From positions 124,001 to 188,000 of the forward strand of contig NZ_BAMW01000057.1 of the NCBI RefSeq assembly GCF_000963945.1: DNA of 64,000 nucleotides. The letters are read 5' to 3'. The notes under the pieces were generated by a model. That model saw nothing but the letters and a program-made list of their open reading frames with translations. It made no database searches and was not told the DNA's origin. This DNA comes from Acetobacter indonesiensis (GTDB lineage: Bacteria > Pseudomonadota > Alphaproteobacteria > Acetobacterales > Acetobacteraceae). Below, piece by piece: positions 37,607-46,386 of the stretch; the first letter of the stretch is position 1; each line of letters opens with the position of its first letter. A program made the translations under genes and the position numbers.

Positions 37607-38782
37607 ATGACCGTTTCACAATCCACAGTTTCCTCTCGTCCGGCTCTCCGCCCTGCCAATCCGTGTTTTTCTTCCGGTCCGTGCGCCAAGCGCCCCGGCT
37701 GGAGTGTCTCTGCCCTGTCTGACGCCCTGACTGGCCGCTCTCATCGTTCTGCTGAAGGCCGCGCACGGCTGGCGGATGTAATTGAGCGTTCCTGCACGGT
37801 GCTGGGTATTCCGGACGGCTGGCGTGTCGGGATTGTGCCTGCGTCTGATACAGGTGCGGTTGAAATGGCATTGTGGTCCCTGCTTGGGCCGCGTCCGGTT
37901 GATGTTCTGGCGTTTGAAAGTTTTTCGTCCCTGTGGGCGCAGGATATCGTGTCCCAACTGAAATTGGATAACGCCCGTGTGCTGAAGGCAGATTATGGGC
38001 GACTGCCTGATCTGGCTGACGTCAACTGGGCGCATGATGTGGTTCTGGCATGGAATGGCACAACGTCGGGTGTCTGCCTGCCATCGGCTGACGTTATTCC
38101 GAAAGACCATGATGGGCTGGTCATCTGTGATGCCACGTCCGCGGCTTTCGCTATGGATTTACCGTGGGACCGTCTGGATGTTGTCACATGGTCCTGGCAG
38201 AAGGCGCTGGGTGGCGAAGCCGCCCACGGTATGCTGGCGCTTTCGCCCCGAGCCGTTGAACGGCTGGAGCAGTTCCAGACAGACCGCCCCTTGCCCAAGA
38301 TTTTCCGCCTTATGGCAAAAGGTGCGTTGATTGAAGGCATCTTTAAGGGAGACACCATCAACACCCCGTCCATGCTGTGTGTGGAAGATGCGCTGGATAG
38401 CCTGAAATGGGCCGCATCCGTTGGTGGTCTGGCAGGCCTGAAAGCCCGCAGTCAGGCTAATCTGGCAGAAGTCAGCGCATGGGAAGCCAAAACCAACTGG
38501 GTTTCTTTTCTGGCAGAAAACGAGGCGGAGCGTTCTTCAACGTCCATCTGCCTGTGCATTGTGGCCCCATGGTTCCTCGCGCTGGAACGAGCCGAGCAGA
38601 TGAAAGTGGTCAAGAAAATGACGGCTCTGCTGGAGCAGGAAGGTGTTGCATTTGATATAGCCAGCTACCGGGATGCACCTGCCGGGCTACGCATCTGGGG
38701 TGGTGCAACGGTTGAAGCCAGTGACGTGCGCGCACTCCTGCCGTGGTTGGACTGGGCGTTTGAACAGGTATCACCAGCGTAA
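37607..38782 (+). CDS. serC: Phosphoserine aminotransferase
   Basis: A 391-residue PLP enzyme of class V aminotransferases, alphaproteobacterial SerC type. It begins with [15 protein letters not shown] and GRSHRSAEG; the cofactor Lys199 lies in [15 protein letters not shown]. It converts 3-phosphohydroxypyruvate and glutamate to phosphoserine in serine synthesis. The ATG at 37607 is chosen over an upstream TTG at 37589. serA, often adjacent, is absent here; a terminator follows directly. Confidence 0.92.
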   Translation: MTVSQSTVSSRPALRPANPCFSSGPCAKRPGWSVSALSDALTGRSHRSAEGRARLADVIERSCTVLGIPDGWRVGIVPASDTGAVEMALWSLLGPRPVDVLAFESFSSLWAQDIVSQLKLDNARVLKADYGRLPDLADVNWAHDVVLAWNGTTSGVCLPSADVIPKDHDGLVICDATSAAFAMDLPWDRLDVVTWSWQKALGGEAAHGMLALSPRAVERLEQFQTDRPLPKIFRLMAKGALIEGIFKGDTINTPSMLCVEDALDSLKWAASVGGLAGLKARSQANLAEVSAWEAKTNWVSFLAENEAERSSTSICLCIVAPWFLALERAEQMKVVKKMTALLEQEGVAFDIASYRDAPAGLRIWGGATVEASDVRALLPWLDWAFEQVSPA

Positions 38783-38815
38783 CCTGACAGGGTGATTGCT
38801 CAGCAGCTTAAAGTG

Positions 38816-38842
38816 AACCGGCCCTAACAGGCCGGTTTTTTT
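38816..38842 (+). terminator. Intrinsic terminator after serC
   Basis: AACCGGCC at 38816-38823 pairs exactly with GGCCGGTT at 38830-38837 around CTAACA, and a T run follows. It separates serC from the ester hydrolase gene. Confidence 0.92.
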
Positions 38843-38994
38843 ATTGTATGGCAAAGTGTCTGGTGTGCAGGCCTTTTGCTGCGCCTGTATTTTTGCGTTT
38901 CGTTTTTGAAACAGGGTGGACGTGGGCCATAATTCGACGCATCGTTATGGCACCAGCTTGAAAAAGCATAGACACCTAAACAAAGTGCTCACAC

Positions 38995-40995
38995 ATGCGA
39001 ACCAGTTTTTCTCTCTCCAAACTCTGTCAAAGCCGCGCGTCATGGTCTGGTCTGGCCACATATGGGGCTCTGTCAGCCCTTGCGGTTGTATTATGCTCCG
39101 GCACGGCATTTTCAGCCCCACCGCAGCCTGATGCGCTAACCGTGCAAACCGGGTCTGATATTCCAGCCAAAGTGACCTTCCCAACCGCAGAGCAGCAGCG
39201 CGATTACGTCAAGCGCGTTGTCATGGTGCCGATGCGTGATGGGGTGAAATTATATACCGTTATTGTCATTCCCAAAAACACCCGTAACGCCCCTATTCTG
39301 CTGACACGCACCCCCTACAACGCAAAGGGACGGGCTAACCGTGTGCCTAATGCTCTAACCATGCGGGAACTGCTTCCGCAGGGTGACGATGTGTTTGTGG
39401 ATGGCGGCTACATCCGTGTGTTTCAGGATATCCGGGGAAAATATGGGTCGGAGGGCGATTATGTCATGACGCGCCCCCCTCAGGGACCGCTGAACCCGAC
39501 CAAAACGGATGAAACGACCGATGCGTGGGATACCATCGACTGGCTGGTGCATAACGTGCCTGAAAGTAACGGCCGTGTTGGCATGACCGGGTCATCTTAT
39601 GAAGGGTTTACCGTGGTTATGGCGTTGCTTGACCCTCACCCAGCGCTCAAGGTCGCCGCGCCGGAAAGCCCGATGGTTGATGGCTGGATGGGTGACGACT
39701 GGTTCCATTACGGAGCCTTTCGTCAGGGAACATTCGACTACTTTACCGAACAGATGAGTGTGCGGGGGGAAGGTGATACCATTCCGCGCAAAGATGCAGA
39801 TGATTATACCAATTTTCTGAAAGCGGGGTCAGCCGGTAGTTTTGCGACACAGGCAGGGCTGGACCAGTATCCATTCTGGCAGAGAATGCATGCGCACCCT
39901 GCCTATGATGCCTTCTGGCAGGGGCAGGCGTTGGATAAACTTCTGGTCCAGAAAAAGCCTGTTGTGCCCATGCTTTGGGAACAGGGGCTTTGGGATCAGG
40001 AGGATATGTGGGGTGCCATTCACGCGTGGCAGGCGCTAAGGGACGCGGATGTCAAAACGCCCAACACATTGGTTATGGGGCCATGGCGGCACAGCGGTGT
40101 CAATTACAATGGCTCTGAGCTTGGACCGCTGTCTTTTGAAGGTGATACTGCGCACCAGTATAGACGCGATGTATTCCGACCATTTTTTGACGAATATCTT
40201 AAACCAGGCAGTGCCAGCGTACATCTGCCAGAAGCCATTATTTACAACACAGGTGATCAGAAATGGGATTATTATCGCTCATGGCCATCTGTTTGCGAAA
40301 ATGACTGCACGGGCAAGCTGACGCCTCTGTTCCTTGGCGGGGGGCATAGCCTGATCTTCACCCACCCGGATAAAGATGACGCAGATAGTTACGTGTCTGA
40401 CCCTGCACACCCGGTACCATTTCTGGCCCGGCCTTTTGCGTTTTCTATGGGGGCTCGCTGGAAAAGCTGGCTGGTGCAGGATCAGCGTGAAGCTGAAGCC
40501 CGACCGGACGTGTTGACCTATGAAACAGACGTGCTTGATGCGCCTGTTAGGGTGAGTGGCGTGCCGGTGGCAGACCTGTTTGCCGCAACAACGGGCACCG
40601 ATTCAGACTGGGTGGTAAAACTGATTGACGTGCAGCCTGCCGCAACGCCGGATAACCCGAAAATGGGTGGTTACGAATTACCCGTTTCCATGGATATTTT
40701 CCGGGGGCGATACCGCACCAGTTTTGAAAAACCGGAAGCAATTCCGGCAAACACAACGCAGCGTTATCACTTCACCTTACCTGCTGTGAATCATGTTTTT
40801 GCCAAGGGACACCGCATTATGGTGCAAATTCAGTCTTCCTGGTTCCCTTTGTATGACCGGAATCCCCAGAAATTTGTGCCGAATATTTTTGATGCGAAAC
40901 CTGACGATTATAGTGTGGCAACACAAAGTATTCACCGGGGCGGAAACGCTGCAACATCCATTCTGCTGCCTGTTGTGAAGCCCGGCCAGCAGTAA
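38995..40995 (+). CDS. Alpha-amino-acid ester hydrolase (cephalosporin-type acylase)
   Basis: A 666-residue CocE/NonD-family alpha/beta hydrolase with a 40-residue signal peptide ending GTAFS-APP. The nucleophile Ser201 is in GSSYEGF; Asp334 in GLWDQED and His366 in GPWRHSG complete the triad. Asp235 (GWMGDDWF), Glu336 and Asp337 make the acidic cluster that binds the substrate's alpha-amino group in the crystallised enzymes of Acetobacter turbidans and Xanthomonas citri. Length and motifs match that family, whose members hydrolyse and synthesise semi-synthetic beta-lactams such as ampicillin; the natural substrate is not established. No clear ribosome site is visible. Confidence 0.9.
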   Translation: MRTSFSLSKLCQSRASWSGLATYGALSALAVVLCSGTAFSAPPQPDALTVQTGSDIPAKVTFPTAEQQRDYVKRVVMVPMRDGVKLYTVIVIPKNTRNAPILLTRTPYNAKGRANRVPNALTMRELLPQGDDVFVDGGYIRVFQDIRGKYGSEGDYVMTRPPQGPLNPTKTDETTDAWDTIDWLVHNVPESNGRVGMTGSSYEGFTVVMALLDPHPALKVAAPESPMVDGWMGDDWFHYGAFRQGTFDYFTEQMSVRGEGDTIPRKDADDYTNFLKAGSAGSFATQAGLDQYPFWQRMHAHPAYDAFWQGQALDKLLVQKKPVVPMLWEQGLWDQEDMWGAIHAWQALRDADVKTPNTLVMGPWRHSGVNYNGSELGPLSFEGDTAHQYRRDVFRPFFDEYLKPGSASVHLPEAIIYNTGDQKWDYYRSWPSVCENDCTGKLTPLFLGGGHSLIFTHPDKDDADSYVSDPAHPVPFLARPFAFSMGARWKSWLVQDQREAEARPDVLTYETDVLDAPVRVSGVPVADLFAATTGTDSDWVVKLIDVQPAATPDNPKMGGYELPVSMDIFRGRYRTSFEKPEAIPANTTQRYHFTLPAVNHVFAKGHRIMVQIQSSWFPLYDRNPQKFVPNIFDAKPDDYSVATQSIHRGGNAATSILLPVVKPGQQ

Positions 40996-41050
40996 GGGTA
41001 AGCAAGCGTTCTTATTAAAGAGGATTTGCTGTTTTAGGAGCGCATTCAGC

Positions 41051-41090
41051 AAGGCACACTCTGACCGGAGTGTGCCTTGTTTTCTATTTT
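41051..41090 (+). terminator. Intrinsic terminator after ester hydrolase
   Basis: AAGGCACACTC at 41051-41061 pairs exactly with GAGTGTGCCTT at 41068-41078 around a six-base loop, followed by T runs. It argues against the upstream ATG at 41077 being the creatininase start. Confidence 0.92.
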
Positions 41091-41118
41091 CCAATTTATG
41101 CAATGTCAGGTGAGGATT

Positions 41119-41925
41119 ATGGCGCACACAAAGGTTCAGATGTCACACTTAACGGCTTCGACCATGCGTGAGGTTGCAGCCAGAAACCCTGTCATTCTTT
41201 TGCCTTTGGGGAGTTTTGAAGATCAAGGCCCCCATATGCCAATGGGTGACTATCTGCTGGCGGATGCCATGGCAGAGCGCATTGCACAGCAGGCTACACA
41301 AAATGGTCTGGAAACTTATGTAGCTCCTGTTCTGCCGTTTGGTGGGGCAGATTATTTTGGGTACATGCCGGGTGGAATAGCACTGTCTCAAACAACATTT
41401 CAGGCTGTTCTCACTGATATGTTGACTGGTTTGCTACGACATGGGCTGACGCGCCTGATTATTCTGAATGGCCATGGTGGAAACTGCACCATGATCCATG
41501 ATGTGACACATGCGCTATGGCGTCAAAACAACGTTGTTATTCCCAGTTTCTATTTGTGGCGTGTTGCTGCAAGCTTGATGCCGCAGATTATGGGTGCAGA
41601 AGTGGCAGGACGCTCTGGTGGGCACGGCGCGAACCCGCTGACCAGCATAGGCATGTTTTTGAAACCAGAGCTTGTAGAAAATACAAAAATACCGACACAG
41701 AGCCATGAAAAAACGGCTTGGGGATTAAAGGTTCTTGATTTTGGTACAGTTGACCTGAATGGTGTTCCTGTCTCCATTCCCCTTGAAGGGGATAGCACGG
41801 CAACGCAGGGTGTTGGACGCGGAAACCCTGCGTTGTGTAATGCAGAAGACGGGAAAATTTTAACGCAGAAACTGGTTGATTATGGGGTTCAACTTGTCGC
41901 GCATGTCATGCAACAAAGTGCATAA
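41119..41925 (+). CDS. Cytoplasmic creatininase-family protein
   Basis: A 268-residue protein without signal peptide. It has PLGSFEDQGPHMPMGDYLLAD (canonical PxGSxEQHGPHLPxGTD) and LNGHGGNC, plus SGGHGANPLTS. The glutamate and later Asp of the metal site are present, but the first motif His is Gln, so the activity may differ from creatininase. Known relatives include creatininase and the mycofactocin peptidase MftE. GAGG lies unusually close (3 nt) to the ATG at 41119; a later Met at 41140 is possible. A perfect bidirectional terminator lies beyond it. Confidence 0.78.
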   Translation: MAHTKVQMSHLTASTMREVAARNPVILLPLGSFEDQGPHMPMGDYLLADAMAERIAQQATQNGLETYVAPVLPFGGADYFGYMPGGIALSQTTFQAVLTDMLTGLLRHGLTRLIILNGHGGNCTMIHDVTHALWRQNNVVIPSFYLWRVAASLMPQIMGAEVAGRSGGHGANPLTSIGMFLKPELVENTKIPTQSHEKTAWGLKVLDFGTVDLNGVPVSIPLEGDSTATQGVGRGNPALCNAEDGKILTQKLVDYGVQLVAHVMQQSA

Positions 41926-42055
41926 AGATGAAGCCGTTCTAACAGCCAAACTATAAGAAAATGAAAGAGTATTTTTGTAGATAATTTTTCTTAAGTAAAA
42001 AGCGAAAAATATAGTTTTATAAAAACAACAAATAGATTTTGATGAAAAATTCACC

Positions 42056-42085
42056 AAAAGGCAGCAGAGTAATCTGCTGCCTTTT
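42056..42085. terminator. Bidirectional terminator
   Basis: A perfect 13-bp stem, AAAAGGCAGCAGA with TCTGCTGCCTTTT, closes a GTAA tetraloop. A runs and T runs at both edges serve both the creatininase gene and the convergent adhP gene. The AT-rich 41926-42055 stretch holds nothing else. Confidence 0.93.
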
Positions 42086-42102
42086 GAACGGAAGGCGCGA
42101 AA

Positions 42103-43131
42103 TCAGGAGCGGAAATCAATCACAATCCGGCCTTCAACTTTGCCTTCTTCCAGTTTGGCAAAAATATCATTGATATTTTCAAGTTTGTCAGTCTGGGTAA
42201 CAGACGTTACTTTTCCATCAGCAAAGAAAGACAGAGCTTCGATCATATCAAGACGTGTGCCAACAATTGAACCACGGATAGTGGTTCCCTTCATGACCAT
42301 ATCAAAAATGGAGATAGGGAATTCACCGGGTGGCAAACCGTTTAACACAAGGGTGCCGCCAGCCCGAACATACCCCATAGCTTGTGAAAAGGCCTTTGTT
42401 GAAACAGCCGTAATCAGGCCGCCATGCACGCCTCCAACCTCTTTCTGAATGAAAGCTGCTGGGTCAGTTTCTCTTGCGTTTACTGTTAAGGCCGCACCAA
42501 GTTTGCGGGCGGTTTCCAGTTTGCTGTCGTCAATATCAATCGCAATAACATTCAGCCCCATAGCTACGCCATATTGCACCGCCATCTGCCCCAGACCACC
42601 CACGCCGGAAATTGCAACCCAGTTCCCGGCTTTGGTGTCGGTCATTTTCAGACCTTTATAAACGGTCAGACCCGCACAGAGAACAGGCGCAACCTTGATC
42701 GGGTCAATGCCCTTGGGAAGGCGCGCCACGTAATTTGGGTCTGCCACAACATATTCAGCAAAACAGCCGTTGACAGAATATCCCGTTTCTTCCTGCTTTG
42801 CGCACAGGGTTTCCCATCCACCAAGACAATGTTCGCAATGGCCGCAGGCGGAGTACAGCCACGGCACGCCGACTTCATCCCCTTCCTTCACCCATGTGAC
42901 ATTGCTGCCAACTTTGGCGACAATCCCCACACCTTCATGCCCCGGAATAAAAGGGAGGCTTGGTTTTTTGGGCCAGTCACCCGCCGCAGCGTGCAAATCT
43001 GTATGACAGACGCCACAGGCAGTCATTTTAACAAGAATCTGGTCTGGGCGGATGTCGGGAATATCCAGTTCTTCAATGGTCAGCGCCTTGCCAAATTCAT
43101 GAACAACGGCTGCTTTCATTTTTCCTGACAT
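42103..43131 (-). CDS. adhP: Zinc-dependent alcohol dehydrogenase AdhP-type
   Basis: A 342-residue MDR-family alcohol dehydrogenase. The catalytic zinc site is formed by the Cys in CGVCHTDLH, the His of PGHEGVG and a later Cys; CGHCEHC...ETLCAKQ binds the structural zinc. The Rossmann motif is ISGVGGLGQMAVQYG. It oxidises primary alcohols with NAD(H), fitting an acetic acid bacterium. MSGKMKAAVVHEFG is the natural beginning, so the start is 43131 rather than 43167. It follows pntB after 72 bp that contain a strong hairpin. Confidence 0.92.
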   Translation of the reverse strand: MSGKMKAAVVHEFGKALTIEELDIPDIRPDQILVKMTACGVCHTDLHAAAGDWPKKPSLPFIPGHEGVGIVAKVGSNVTWVKEGDEVGVPWLYSACGHCEHCLGGWETLCAKQEETGYSVNGCFAEYVVADPNYVARLPKGIDPIKVAPVLCAGLTVYKGLKMTDTKAGNWVAISGVGGLGQMAVQYGVAMGLNVIAIDIDDSKLETARKLGAALTVNARETDPAAFIQKEVGGVHGGLITAVSTKAFSQAMGYVRAGGTLVLNGLPPGEFPISIFDMVMKGTTIRGSIVGTRLDMIEALSFFADGKVTSVTQTDKLENINDIFAKLEEGKVEGRIVIDFRS

Positions 43132-43171
43132 ATGTCTCTCTTTCATTCTTCTTGGTTTTATCGACACCTGC

Positions 43172-43204
43172 CGGGCAGGGAAGATGTTTCCCTGCCCGTT
43201 TTTT
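43172..43204 (+). terminator. Hairpin with plus-strand T run between pntB and adhP
   Basis: CGGGCAGGGAA at 43172-43182 pairs exactly with TTCCCTGCCCG at 43188-43198 around GATGT; a six-base T run follows on the plus strand. The flanking genes are all on the minus strand, so as a terminator it points the wrong way for them. It may stop antisense transcription or stabilise pnt mRNA ends. Confidence 0.55.
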
Positions 43205-44622
43205 CAGTTGGTGCCAAGTGCCTTTACGGCTTCAACCATTTTGGATAGGACGGCCTGTGCATCCCCATAGACCATGGTGGTATTTTTCTGGAAAAAGAGG
43301 GGGTTTTCTACACCAGAATACCCGACCCCCTGCCCGCGTTTAATCACAAATACTTCTCGTGCCTTATCAGCATTCAAAATGGGCATGCCGTAGATAGGAG
43401 AGGATTTGTCAGTTCGGGCTGACGGGTTGACCACATCGTTTGCGCCAATAATCAGAGCCACGTCTGTTGATGCAAAACTGTCGTTAATATCATCCATATC
43501 GTAAATCATGTCGTAAGGGACACCGGCTTCTGCCAGAAGCACGTTCATATGTCCGGGCATACGGCCTGCAACAGGGTGGATGGCAAATTTGACGTCAACA
43601 CCATTCGCAACCAGTATTTTTACAAACTCATAAAGTTTCTGCTGGGCCTGTGCGACGGCTAACCCATAACCGGGCACAATAATTACGCTGGACGCATAGC
43701 GCATGGTTGTCGCTGCGTCAGACGGTTCCGCAGATTTCATCTCGCCTTGCGGACCTTCTGCGCTGGCAGAAGAGGTTTCACCAAAATTACTGAACAAGAC
43801 GTTGGTTAAAGACCTGTTCATGGCTTTTGCCATCAGAACAGTCAGCAATGTGCCTGCTGAGCCGACAACCATACCCGCAATCATCAGGGCCGGGTTGCCC
43901 ATAACATACCCTTCAAGCCCCACAGCCAAGCCGGTGAAGGCGTTATAGAGCGAGATAACCACCGGCATGTCTGCACCACCGATTGGAAGTGTCATACACA
44001 CCCCAAAAAGCAATGCAGCAAGGAAGAAAAGGTCACGCAGAGGCGCACCGGTTGGGGTGCCATAATACAGAATAGCTGCTGCACCCAGAATGACGGAGGC
44101 CAGAAAGAGAAGCCCATTGAACAGACGTTGGCCTTTGAACCGCACCGGCTTTTTCATACGCCCGTCCAGTTTGGCCCAGGCGATGATGGAACCTGTTAAG
44201 GAAATACACCCGATCAAGGCACCAATAACCGTAATAGTAAGATGCAGGGGGGACGTCGGCTGGTCACTTAATAGTTCAACAGCGGCAAGACAGGCGGCCG
44301 AGCCACCACCCATGCCATTAAACAGCGCGACCATCTGGGGCATGGCGGTCATCTGCACGCTGCGTCCGCGCAAGCCAGCCCAGGCTCCCCCGAGGATTAA
44401 AGCGAGAACGCCCAACCCAATATTAACCAGAAGATGCGGGCGGACAGCATCGCTGACGTTTAACAGATTAAGAAAAGTTGCCGCGACAACAAAGATCATC
44501 CCGTACCCTGCTGTCACAATGCCAGAAACAGCCGTGACGGGGGATGACATGGCTTTCAGCCCATAGATAAACAGGGCGGAGGCTATCAGGCCACTAAAGC
44601 CGACAATATATTCGACAAACAT
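43204..44622 (-). CDS. pntB: NAD(P) transhydrogenase subunit beta
   Basis: A 472-residue PntB: about nine transmembrane helices in the first 300 residues, then the soluble NADP(H)-binding domain III (SVIIVPGYGLAVAQAQ; HPVAGRMPGHMNVLLAEA; IGANDVVNP). With the split alpha subunits it couples hydride transfer from NADH to NADP+ with proton flow across the inner membrane. Its start overlaps the pntAB stop by one base (TGATG). Confidence 0.95.
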   Translation of the reverse strand: MFVEYIVGFSGLIASALFIYGLKAMSSPVTAVSGIVTAGYGMIFVVAATFLNLLNVSDAVRPHLLVNIGLGVLALILGGAWAGLRGRSVQMTAMPQMVALFNGMGGGSAACLAAVELLSDQPTSPLHLTITVIGALIGCISLTGSIIAWAKLDGRMKKPVRFKGQRLFNGLLFLASVILGAAAILYYGTPTGAPLRDLFFLAALLFGVCMTLPIGGADMPVVISLYNAFTGLAVGLEGYVMGNPALMIAGMVVGSAGTLLTVLMAKAMNRSLTNVLFSNFGETSSASAEGPQGEMKSAEPSDAATTMRYASSVIIVPGYGLAVAQAQQKLYEFVKILVANGVDVKFAIHPVAGRMPGHMNVLLAEAGVPYDMIYDMDDINDSFASTDVALIIGANDVVNPSARTDKSSPIYGMPILNADKAREVFVIKRGQGVGYSGVENPLFFQKNTTMVYGDAQAVLSKMVEAVKALGTN

Positions 44623-44945
44623 CAGGGTTGCCCTTTTTTGGCATTATCTTTCTGGCTTGGGCGGAACATGGCCAGCATGCGGTCTGTCACCACGTAGCCG
44701 CCCATGACGTTTCCTGCGCCCAGAAATACGCCAATAAACCCGATAATCTGGGCTGGCAGGCTGGTGGCGGTAAACAGCGCATCAAGTGCGCCAACAACCA
44801 CAATCCCATGAATGAAGTTTGAGCCTGACATAAGCGGTGTATGCAAAATGGATGGCACGCGGCTGATAACAACATACCCCGTGAAGGCCGCCAGCATGAA
44901 CACGTACAGGGCGATAATGAAGGTCATGGAGGTTTCAGCAGCCAT
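44622..44945 (-). CDS. pntAB: NAD(P) transhydrogenase subunit alpha, part 2
   Basis: The 107-residue membrane part of the alpha subunit with three to four helices (SMTFIIALYVFMLAAFTGYVVI; TPLMSGSNFIHGIVVVGAL). It corresponds to the C-terminal transmembrane domain of E. coli PntA, split off as in other alphaproteobacteria. It overlaps both neighbours by one base, showing tight translational coupling. Confidence 0.93.
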   Translation of the reverse strand: MAAETSMTFIIALYVFMLAAFTGYVVISRVPSILHTPLMSGSNFIHGIVVVGALDALFTATSLPAQIIGFIGVFLGAGNVMGGYVVTDRMLAMFRPSQKDNAKKGQP

Positions 44946-46099
44946 TATGCGTGCTCCGTTTGGGCCGTTTCGACAACTTGTCTGATGGCATCGTTGGTAA
45001 TGACGCCGTCATGCGTCAGTGTGGTGCCCTTAATCACATCATCCGTGAAATCAGGCTTCAGTTCGCCCTCTTTCAGCACCTGTTCAAGAAGATTGAAAAT
45101 GTTCTTGGCATAAAGTTCGCTAGCCTGCTGTGCCAGACAGGATGGCAGGTTTATGGGGCCAACCAGAGTAACCGGGCCTATTTTTACAATGTCCCCGGGT
45201 TGTGTGCCTTCACAGTTGCCGCCGTTTTCGGCCCCCATATCAACGACAACAGATCCTTCTTTCATGCCTGCAAGCTGTTCTGCGTCAATCAGTCGGGGCG
45301 CGCGCTTACCGGGGACAGAGGCGGTGGTGATAATCATGTCAGCCTGTGCAATATGTTGCGTAAGAACACTACGCACCTTGGCTTTTTCATCATCTGTCAG
45401 TTCACGGGCGTATCCGCCGGTGCCACGGGCATCGACGCCCGTATCGACAAATTTCGCACCGACAGATTCCGCTTCCTCTTTCGTTTCGGGGCGGACGTCA
45501 TACCCTTCGCAGACTGCGCCAAGGCGATGGGCTGTTGCCAGAGCCTGTAACCCGGCCACCCCTAACCCCATAACCAGAACCCGTGCTGCCCGGAGCGACC
45601 CGACGGCGGTGGTCATCATGGGCAGGATTTTCTGCATATGAACTGAGGCCAGCAGGGGGGCATAATAACCTGCCAAAGCGGCCTGACTGGACAGGGCATC
45701 CATGGCCTGCGCACGGCTGATACGTGGAATCATTTCCATGGCAAAGGTGGTGATTTTTGAATCGCGGAGCGTTCTTACCAGATCTGTATTCATGCGGGCG
45801 TAAATGAACGACACCAACACTGCGCCCGGCTTCATTCTTTTTACGATATCGACAGACGGGGGCTGCACGGCCAGAACAATATCGGCATCTGCCAGAAGCT
45901 TTGTCTGATCCGCTTCTATTGTTTCTTTGCTGTACGCGGTGTCTGGAAAGGTGGCGGCCGCACCAGCGCCGGCCTCCAGCACGATGGACGCGCCCAGTTT
46001 TTCCAGTTTCTGGGCGACGACGGGTATCATGGCAACCCGTTTTTCGCCCGCGGTTGTTTCTTTTATAATTGCTATTTTAACAGGCACGGCTTTTTCCAT
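44945..46099 (-). CDS. pntAA: NAD(P) transhydrogenase subunit alpha, part 1
   Basis: The 384-residue soluble NAD(H)-binding domain I. It has KIAIIKETTAGEKRVAMIP at the start and the dinucleotide fold VLVMGLGVAGLQALATA. First gene of pntAA-pntAB-pntB-adhP. The 287 bp before it contain an AT-rich stretch (46220-46300) that probably holds the promoter, plus two hairpins nearer zwf. Confidence 0.94.
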   Translation of the reverse strand: MEKAVPVKIAIIKETTAGEKRVAMIPVVAQKLEKLGASIVLEAGAGAAATFPDTAYSKETIEADQTKLLADADIVLAVQPPSVDIVKRMKPGAVLVSFIYARMNTDLVRTLRDSKITTFAMEMIPRISRAQAMDALSSQAALAGYYAPLLASVHMQKILPMMTTAVGSLRAARVLVMGLGVAGLQALATAHRLGAVCEGYDVRPETKEEAESVGAKFVDTGVDARGTGGYARELTDDEKAKVRSVLTQHIAQADMIITTASVPGKRAPRLIDAEQLAGMKEGSVVVDMGAENGGNCEGTQPGDIVKIGPVTLVGPINLPSCLAQQASELYAKNIFNLLEQVLKEGELKPDFTDDVIKGTTLTHDGVITNDAIRQVVETAQTEHA

Positions 46100-46320
46100 T
46101 TTTTACGTTTTCGGGGCCTGCCGAAGGCCATTGGCCCCTCAAAGCGGAGAAACCTTTAAAACGAGACTAAGCAGTTTTATCAGAAAAACTGCATTGACCT
46201 GTGTCAAAAAAAACAGAAATTGAATGAATTAGCCCGTTTAGAAATATTATTTTTAGGTAAGGTATTTTTTGGTTATCAGAGTGTTATTTTATTACATTCG
46301 CAAGCGCCAGATTGATGCTG

Positions 46321-46363
46321 GCGGCCTGTGTTTTCCTATAATGAAACAAAAACACAGACCGCG
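46321..46363. repeat. Imperfect inverted repeat after zwf
   Basis: GCGGCCTGTGTTTT pairs with AAAACACAGACCGC with one mismatch, around a 14-nt AT-rich spacer. A second hairpin, CGCCAG with CTGGCG, lies next to it at about 46305-46323. They follow the zwf stop on the minus strand and precede pntAA, so they may terminate zwf transcription, though no T run follows. Confidence 0.5.
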
Positions 46364-46386
46364 TATGTGAAGGCGCAAAATGCAGC

